From contig JAWPNA010000309.1 of the NCBI GenBank assembly GCA_045402695.1, positions 1 to 10,179 of the forward strand: DNA of 10,179 nucleotides. Direction: 5' to 3'. Shown here one piece after another: positions 5,798-10,179 of the stretch. The notes under the pieces are model-generated. The model made no database searches. It saw only the letters and a program-made list of their open reading frames with translations, and was not told the origin of the DNA. The position numbers and the translations under genes are program-made. The number at the start of each line of letters is the position of its first letter. Within the stretch, counting starts at the first letter, position 1. Source of the DNA: JAWPNA01 sp045402695. Its GTDB lineage: Bacteria > Acidobacteriota > Polarisedimenticolia > JACPZX01 > DASXTC01.

Positions 5798-6304
5798 ATG
5801 ATCGCGCCCGCACGAGCGTCATCGAACGCCGCACATCTCGCCTTCTGCTCGACGTGTCGAGGGGTCCTCCCGTTCGACGCGGCGCGCAAGGGACTGGTCT
5901 GCCGCCGGTGTCAGACGCTGCACCGAAAGGTTGATCCCGGCGCGGCGACGAGGCGCCGCTCGGCGCGCTACGCGATCTACGCCGCAGTCTGCGGCGCCCT
6001 GCTGAGCCTGATGATGCTGGGTGCGGCCGCTCTGGGCACTGATCATCCGCTGGTCACGCGGCAGAATCTCTTCATGGCGGTGTGCCTCGGCGGCATTGCG
6101 GTGGGGTGCGCGGCGAGGAGCGCCGCTCTGAGATGGGACACGTCGGGGTTCGAGAGGCTGGAGCCTCACGAGCTGGCCGATCTCCCGAAACGCCTTTGCC
6201 CTGGGATGATCCGGGCGGACGTCGTGGACGAGCTGTCGCGCCGCGGATGGCGCGCCGGAAAGATCAGGACCGTCCTGATGAGCCTCGCGCCCAGGCCCGA
6301 CTGA
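5798..6304 (+). CDS. Zinc-ribbon protein with two membrane helices, 168 aa
   Basis: No family name is recognised. The N-terminus has a CxxC...CxxC zinc ribbon (Cys17, Cys20, Cys35, Cys38) containing 'FCSTCRGVLPFD', a basic linker (residues 52-57), then two hydrophobic segments (about 58-80 and 91-112) that should form a helical hairpin in the inner membrane. The C-terminal ~55 residues are soluble, with 'GMIRADVVDELSRRGWRAGK' suggesting a small helical domain. ATG 5798 is chosen because the zinc ribbon begins soon after; the open frame extends to GTG 5702, but that part is Arg-rich and unlike protein. The ribosome binding site is weak. The gene follows the esterase by 100 bases and converges on the M20 peptidase gene with a 20-base gap. 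A regulatory or quality-control role in the membrane is possible but unsupported. Confidence 0.7.
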   Translation: MIAPARASSNAAHLAFCSTCRGVLPFDAARKGLVCRRCQTLHRKVDPGAATRRRSARYAIYAAVCGALLSLMMLGAAALGTDHPLVTRQNLFMAVCLGGIAVGCAARSAALRWDTSGFERLEPHELADLPKRLCPGMIRADVVDELSRRGWRAGKIRTVLMSLAPRPD

Positions 6305-6310
6305 TCCCGA

Positions 6311-6322
6311 AGCGGCGCCGCT
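6311..6322. terminator. GC-rich palindrome between convergent genes
   Basis: AGCGGCGCCGCT is a perfect 12-base palindrome lying between the stop codon of the zinc-ribbon gene (6302-6304) and that of the M20 gene (6325-6327). It has no loop and no T-run, so it is at most a weak bidirectional terminator; position is the main argument. Confidence 0.25.
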
Positions 6323-6324
6323 CC

Positions 6325-7557
6325 CTACACCTTCTCCGAGCAGATATCGAAGGCCAGGTTGGCGAGCCTTCCGGCGTACACCGTGAGCTGATCGATCTCG
6401 ATCTCCTCGTTGGGCTCGTGGTAGGTCGCCTCGTTGCCGGGTGCCCAGCCCACCGCCTGGATCCCCGCGAGCACGAGAGGCTTGGCGAAGGTTCCGCCGC
6501 CGCTGCCCACAACCTTCGCATCGGGGGCGTGCTTCAGGATGCGTTTGACGATTGGCGCCTCGGGTGACACCTCGCAAGGCAGCGCGCTCTGGAAGATCCC
6601 CACCTCGAAGGAGGCCCCGGGCATCCTCACCGCTCGGGCGAGAGACTCGATCTCCTGCCGCACTCCTTCGGCGCTCTGCGACGGCACGTAGCGGATGTCG
6701 AGGGTCACTTCGCAGTCGGCAGCCACCGCGTTGGGCGCGATTCCTCCGCGGATCAGGCCGGTGTTGACCGTGGGCCCGCCGAGGATCGGATGGGGTGTGT
6801 GGCGCAGATTGTGTCCCTCCAGGGTCAGCAGGAACCTGGCCATCGCGTGGATGGCGTTGACTCCCTTGGCGGGGTTCATGGCGTGCGCCTGCTTGCCGCG
6901 GGCCCGCACCTTGAGGAGCACCCTTCCCTTCTCGGCGACATTGATCTCCTTCATGTCGCCGGCGATGTCGGGGATGACGGCGTCGGTGCACTTGATGAGC
7001 CCCTCCTCGAGGAGGTGCTCGATCCCCACGCCGACGCCGACCTCCTCGTCGCCGACGGCGCCGAAGATGAACTCACCCGGAATCCGATCCTCGTACCGCT
7101 TGAGGATCGTCAGGGCCGCGAAGGAAGCGGCCAGCGGCCCCTTGTCGTCCAGCACGCCGCGGCCGTAGAGCTTTCCGTCCTTCTCGAACGGCTCGAACGG
7201 GGCGAACTTCCAGTCCGACGGCGACCCGCTCGGCACAACGTCGGTGTGCAGCAGGACCATCAGCTTGCGGTAGCCAGGAAGAGAGCGCCCTACCTTCGCG
7301 AGCAGATTGTCGCGGCCGGCGACCTTCGCGTGCGTCGTGCAAGGGATGCCGCGCGCGGCCAGCTCCTTCGACAGGATGGCGGCCACCTTTCCTTCCTGCC
7401 CGGGGGAGCTCATGCCGTCGGGGCCGCCGGCCGGGTAGTCATCGACGAAGTAGTCCACCGTGCGCTCGCGGCAGATGCGAAGCGTGAGGTCCACGATGAA
7501 GGGGCGCAGCGCCCTCGCCTCCTCGAGAACAGCCTGAGAGCCTGGCGGATCGGGCAT
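6325..7557 (-). CDS. M20 family metallopeptidase (ArgE/DapE/dipeptidase type)
   Basis: A 410-aa zinc-dependent hydrolase that cleaves an amide bond next to a free carboxylate (deacylase, dipeptidase or carboxypeptidase). The di-zinc site is complete: His104 in LLHTDVVP, bridging Asp137 in GVLDDKG, the Glu171-Glu172 pair in GDEEVG (general base and ligand), Asp197 in VIPDIAG and His380 in TYHEPNE. The lid (dimerisation) domain is marked by 'GKQAHAMNPAKGVNA' (221-235). Length is normal for the family. There is no signal peptide, so it is cytoplasmic. ATG 7557 has AGGAGG eight bases upstream. It is the last gene of a - strand operon, 18 bases after the HAD gene. The exact substrate cannot be assigned. 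Confidence 0.92.
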   Translation of the reverse strand: MPDPPGSQAVLEEARALRPFIVDLTLRICRERTVDYFVDDYPAGGPDGMSSPGQEGKVAAILSKELAARGIPCTTHAKVAGRDNLLAKVGRSLPGYRKLMVLLHTDVVPSGSPSDWKFAPFEPFEKDGKLYGRGVLDDKGPLAASFAALTILKRYEDRIPGEFIFGAVGDEEVGVGVGIEHLLEEGLIKCTDAVIPDIAGDMKEINVAEKGRVLLKVRARGKQAHAMNPAKGVNAIHAMARFLLTLEGHNLRHTPHPILGGPTVNTGLIRGGIAPNAVAADCEVTLDIRYVPSQSAEGVRQEIESLARAVRMPGASFEVGIFQSALPCEVSPEAPIVKRILKHAPDAKVVGSGGGTFAKPLVLAGIQAVGWAPGNEATYHEPNEEIEIDQLTVYAGRLANLAFDICSEKV

Positions 7558-7575
7558 GGCGTATTCCTCCTGATT

Positions 7576-8319
7576 CTATCCCGATGTCGTCGAACGGGAC
7601 CCGAAGATGAACTGCATGACCTGGCCGAAATCGGCGAGGTCCTCCAGGAACAGGTCGGGGAAGTGGGCCTTCAAAGCATCGTGTCCCGACCATCCTGTGC
7701 CCACGGCCAGACTGCGGTAGCTGTTGGCCCGGGCCGTGATGATGTCCTCCACGGAATCGCCGATCGCCACCACCTGCGACGGCCCGATGGCGCCGCCCAG
7801 CGTCCCCTCGAACCTCTTGCGCGCCACCTGCCCGATGCCGGCCCGATCGGGCGCGTCATCTCCGAACCCTCCCATCTCGAAGTAGCGCGAGAGGCCCACA
7901 GCCTGGAGTTTCAGCCGCGCACCGCGCTCGATGTTGCCGGTCAGCAGACCCACGTGCGCGAGGTTCACCCCCTCGAGCCGGTCGAGAAGATCCACCACGC
8001 CCGGCAGCGCGCGTTTCTGCGGCGTGCTCGAGAGTCGCGCCTCGAGGTGGCCGAGAAACGACTGCTCGAGCCGGGCCGACTTCTCCTCGAGGAGCCTCTC
8101 GGGGATCGAGGCGTTGGCGGCGATCGCCCTGAAGATGGTCGGATCGGTCATCCCCTCGAAGCGCACCATCCTGCTGAACGGCTCGGCGTCGGCGATGCCG
8201 AACACTTCCTCGAACGCGCGCGTCATCGCCCACCGCCCGCTGCCTCCCGCGTCGAGGAGCGTGCCGTCCACGTCGAACAGCACCAGCGCAGCTATCCGGG
8301 AACCGACGCCATCCTTCAC
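7576..8319 (-). CDS. HAD-superfamily phosphatase (phosphoglycolate-phosphatase-like)
   Basis: A 247-aa haloacid-dehalogenase-type hydrolase that would dephosphorylate a small metabolite through an aspartyl-phosphate intermediate. All HAD motifs are present: motif I DVDGT with nucleophile Asp16 and acid/base Asp18, motif II Thr127 in LLTGN, motif III Lys168, and motif IV GDSVED with Asp188 and Asp192 for magnesium. The stretch between motifs I and II (about 25-105) is helical, the usual C1 cap of Gph/beta-phosphoglucomutase relatives. The protein is cytoplasmic. The GTG start overlaps the sulfatase-like stop in a GTGA arrangement, so the two are translationally coupled, and GAGGG lies nine bases upstream. 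Substrate is unknown; phosphoglycolate is the commonest for this subgroup but is not proven. Confidence 0.9.
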   Translation of the reverse strand: MKDGVGSRIAALVLFDVDGTLLDAGGSGRWAMTRAFEEVFGIADAEPFSRMVRFEGMTDPTIFRAIAANASIPERLLEEKSARLEQSFLGHLEARLSSTPQKRALPGVVDLLDRLEGVNLAHVGLLTGNIERGARLKLQAVGLSRYFEMGGFGDDAPDRAGIGQVARKRFEGTLGGAIGPSQVVAIGDSVEDIITARANSYRSLAVGTGWSGHDALKAHFPDLFLEDLADFGQVMQFIFGSRSTTSG

Positions 8320-9773
8320 CGGGACTTTCCCTCGCGAACCGGCTGCGGCGACGCCGCGGGGCCGGCGCGCGCGTCAGGGGCGCCCTGGCCGCCTGCAGGC
8401 AGGAGCGGCGAGCGCAGGGAGGCGCCCCACTCATCGAGCCGCGCCGAGAGTTCCCGCGCCTGCTCCACGTGCGCATTCAGCGCGGAGGCCGTCTCCCCCG
8501 GGTCGGACTTCAGATCGTAAAGCGCCGCGGATTTCTTCGAGTTGAAGATGTACTTGTAGTCGAGCGTTCGCGCGGCCAGCAGGTTGCGCTCCAGAGGCGA
8601 GAGGTCCATCCCCGGCGCGAGCGTCTGGTAGTAACGCAGCGCCCCCCAGTCCACGCGCGCCTCGGAGAAGGCCACGGGGCGCGGCACCATCGGAGCGCTG
8701 GGTCCCTCCACGACCGGGGCGCCTCCCTCGGCGGTGAGGGCGAGGACCGCCGTCATGATGTCGAGGGTCTGCACCTGATCGCGCACTCTGCGCCCGGCCG
8801 GAATCTTCCCGGGCAGCCTCATGACCAGCGGCACCCTGATCATGGAATCGTAGAGGCTGGAGGCGTCGGCCATCGCCCCATGGTCCGAGAGATCCTCTCC
8901 AGCGTCCGACGTGACGATCAGCAGCGTGTCGTCGAGAAGCTCGAGCTCCTTCATCGCGTCGACGATGCGGCCCAGGCGGTAGTCGGCATAGGCCACCTCG
9001 CCGTCATAGAGAGCGATCAGGGCGCCCATCTCCTCGGGCGCGAGCGTCACCAGCCCCAGCGAGTACTGCCGGGCGAATGGGATCCAGTACTGCGCGAGCT
9101 GATCAAGACGCGGCAGCGGGATCGGTTTCTCGATGAACTTCTGCCGGTACTCTCCCTGCGGGTTGAACGGGAGCTGCGGGTTGGTCATCAGGATGAAGGC
9201 GAAGAAGGGCTGCGGCGCGTTGGACGTGACGCGCGCCCGGATCCAATCGAGCAGGCTCTTCTCTGCCGTGGCGGAGCCTTCATCCGGCAGGCCCTCCTCG
9301 TCGGCACGCACCTCGGTGAACGTGTCGAACCCCTGGGCGAAGCCGCTGTCGGCTCCGATCATGGGGTCGGTGGACACTCCGAAAGTGGAGTACCCCGATG
9401 TTTTGAGCTTCTCAGCCGCCGTCTCGAGACGCCCGTCCAGGACGGGGTGATCAAAGATGACGACATGCTCGGAGGGGTAGAGTCCCGTCAGGATCGACCC
9501 CTGGCACGTAGGGGCCCAGGGCGCCGGGGCGATGGCGTTTTCGTAAAGCACGCCGGAAGCGGCCAGGGAATCCGTGGCCGGGGTCGTGGGCTTGCGGTAC
9601 CCATACGAGGAGACGTGGTCGGCCCGCAGACCCGAGATCACCACCAGCAGGACGTTCGGCCTGGCCGACTTCTTCGCCCCGCAGTCCGTGCAGGCTGTAG
9701 CCGCGAGCGCCATCAGCGCGGCCACCGCGGCGCTCAAGAGCCTCCCTGGAGCGGTACTGTATAATGCGCTCAC
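8316..9773 (-). CDS. Sulfatase-fold lipoprotein, probably lacking sulfatase catalytic residues
   Basis: A 485-aa alkaline-phosphatase/sulfatase-superfamily protein. GTG 9773 is chosen because it gives a lipoprotein-like signal peptide ('LLSAAVAALMALAATAC', lipid Cys28) with AGGGTG five bases upstream; an open extension to 9881 would put 36 residues before it and overlap the divergent gene. Landmarks are 'NVLLVVISGLRADHVSSYGY', 'SILTGLYPSEH', 'IVTSDAGEDLSDHG' (about 286-299) and 'LYDSMIRVPLVMRLPG'. Family members normally read D-x-LRAD, CxPxR or TLPSH, and SDHGE. Here the first Asp is Ser47, the formylglycine Cys/Ser/Thr position is Ala87 in APTCQ, and the metal-ligand His is Ala291. It is therefore unlikely to act as a classic sulfatase. 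Membrane-anchored in the envelope, it is the first gene of an operon with the HAD and M20 genes. A binding role or altered chemistry is possible. Confidence 0.85.
   Translation of the reverse strand: MSALYSTAPGRLLSAAVAALMALAATACTDCGAKKSARPNVLLVVISGLRADHVSSYGYRKPTTPATDSLAASGVLYENAIAPAPWAPTCQGSILTGLYPSEHVVIFDHPVLDGRLETAAEKLKTSGYSTFGVSTDPMIGADSGFAQGFDTFTEVRADEEGLPDEGSATAEKSLLDWIRARVTSNAPQPFFAFILMTNPQLPFNPQGEYRQKFIEKPIPLPRLDQLAQYWIPFARQYSLGLVTLAPEEMGALIALYDGEVAYADYRLGRIVDAMKELELLDDTLLIVTSDAGEDLSDHGAMADASSLYDSMIRVPLVMRLPGKIPAGRRVRDQVQTLDIMTAVLALTAEGGAPVVEGPSAPMVPRPVAFSEARVDWGALRYYQTLAPGMDLSPLERNLLAARTLDYKYIFNSKKSAALYDLKSDPGETASALNAHVEQARELSARLDEWGASLRSPLLPAGGQGAPDARAGPAASPQPVREGKSR
9760..9765 (+). 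promoter_or_regulatory. Possible -10 element for the glycosyltransferase gene
   Basis: A perfect TATAAT preceded directly by TG lies about 95 bases before the glycosyltransferase start, inside the first codons of the divergent lipoprotein gene. No good -35 hexamer is seen at the right distance, so support is weak. Confidence 0.25.
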
Positions 9774-9810
9774 GTCGTCACCCTGGGACGCGGCAACGGC
9801 GCCGCGGATG

Positions 9811-9828
9811 CCCTCACGCCCCTCACGC
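9811..9828. repeat. 9-base tandem repeat in the divergent intergenic region
   Basis: CCCTCACGC occurs twice head to tail between the divergent lipoprotein and glycosyltransferase starts. It may be a binding site for a regulator of either gene, or simple chance in GC-rich DNA. Confidence 0.3.
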
Positions 9829-9858
9829 AACCTGGAAATGGCGGCCATAGAGATTAGC

Positions 9859-10179
9859 ATGTCCGGCGCTCCGCGGCTCATCCCTTCCGCCCGGCCCGAC
9901 TCGTCATCCTCCCCCGGGGAGCGAGGCGCGCCCGAGATCTCCTTGGTCGTGCCCGTCTACAACGAGCGGGACAACCTGGCGCCGCTCACGAACGAGATCA
10001 TGAAGGTGATGGAGGATCTGGGCAGGTCGTTCGAGGTGCTCTTTGTGAACGATGGGAGCACGGATGGATCGGACATCGTCCTGAAGTCGCTCCGGACCGC
10101 CCACCCGCGGATCAGGATCCTGACCTTCGAGAGCAACTCCGGGCAGACGGCAGCCATGGCCGCGGGATTCGGCGCCGCG
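9859..10179 (+). CDS. GT2 family glycosyltransferase, N-terminal part (3' end outside window)
   Basis: The first 107 codons of a family-2 glycosyltransferase resembling dolichol-phosphate mannose synthase, GtrB and ArnC, which transfer a sugar from a nucleotide donor to a polyprenyl phosphate at the inner membrane. After a ~26-residue Pro/Ser-rich leader the GT-A fold begins with 'ISLVVPVYNERDNL' (27-40), followed by 'VLFVNDGSTDGS' (60-71), which binds the nucleotide, and 'NSGQTAAMAAGF' (93-104), typical of this subgroup. The frame is open to the right edge, so the catalytic DxD region and any membrane helices are not visible. An in-frame ATG at 9838 is an alternative start; neither has a strong ribosome binding site. 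It is transcribed divergently from the sulfatase-fold lipoprotein gene. Confidence 0.85.
   Translation, partial: MSGAPRLIPSARPDSSSSPGERGAPEISLVVPVYNERDNLAPLTNEIMKVMEDLGRSFEVLFVNDGSTDGSDIVLKSLRTAHPRIRILTFESNSGQTAAMAAGFGAA

Noticed and set aside
5819..6991. A 390-codon - strand open frame across the zinc-ribbon and M20 genes
   Set aside because: Extremely Arg-rich, spans the ends of two convergent genes and has no motif.
6790..8520. A 576-codon + strand open frame opposite the M20 and HAD genes
   Set aside because: It is His/Arg/Glu/Leu-rich, lies antisense to two genes with complete catalytic motifs and strong starts, and is the usual mirror frame of GC-rich coding DNA.
8469..9764. A 431-codon + strand open frame opposite the sulfatase-fold gene
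   Set aside because: Arg/His/Gly-rich shadow of a recognisable protein; no ribosome binding site or family match.
1..10179. CRISPR arrays, insertion sequences, integrases, tRNA or rRNA genes
   Set aside because: No regularly spaced repeats, transposase or recombinase motifs, terminal repeats with target duplications, or tRNA folds were seen on reading both strands.

Overview
The window comes from a high-GC bacterial chromosome. A secreted CE1-type esterase, a lipoprotein of sulfatase fold, a HAD phosphatase and a GT2 glycosyltransferase suggest an environmental bacterium with a large genome (Acidobacteriota, Myxococcota or a similar lineage). This placement is inference; no rRNA, tRNA or phylogenetic marker gene is present. 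No CRISPR array, transposase or integrase is visible.

The left part (about 1-3950, all + strand) looks like a defence or accessory island with visibly lower GC and weaker codon bias than the right part. It opens with the 3' end of a type ISP (single-polypeptide, LlaGI/LlaBIII-like) restriction-modification gene, of which only the C-terminal specificity region is inside the window. A non-coding stretch of about 770 bases follows, with a G-rich hairpin/quadruplex-prone block and a good sigma70-type promoter (2049-2078). Then comes a compact three-gene cassette: a 211-aa protein of unknown function (2210-2845), a 66-aa Ser/Thr-rich protein coupled to it by a 4-base overlap (2842-3042), and a 294-aa protein with a 'QGDIL ... 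TQSCDL' signature (3064-3948). I recognise no function for the cassette. It is the best candidate here for an undescribed system.

The boundary region (3949-4620) has no convincing intact gene but is rich in signals: a long bipartite inverted repeat (4041-4106), a near-consensus sigma54 -24/-12 promoter (4312-4327), a short 5'-UTR hairpin, and a strong ribosome binding site. That site leads into an ATG followed directly by TAG and then a frame-shifted signal-peptide-like stretch, apparently a broken small secreted-protein gene.

The right part holds ordinary chromosomal genes. On the + strand are a secreted cysteine-rich serine esterase (4621-5697) and a zinc-ribbon membrane protein (5798-6304). 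Convergent to these, on the - strand, is a tight operon read in the order sulfatase-fold lipoprotein, HAD phosphatase, M20 metallopeptidase (9773 down to 6325). The sulfatase-fold protein lacks the formylglycine motif and two expected metal ligands, so it may be a pseudoenzyme. Divergent from it, a GT2 glycosyltransferase of the dolichol-phosphate-mannose-synthase type starts near 9859 and runs off the right edge.
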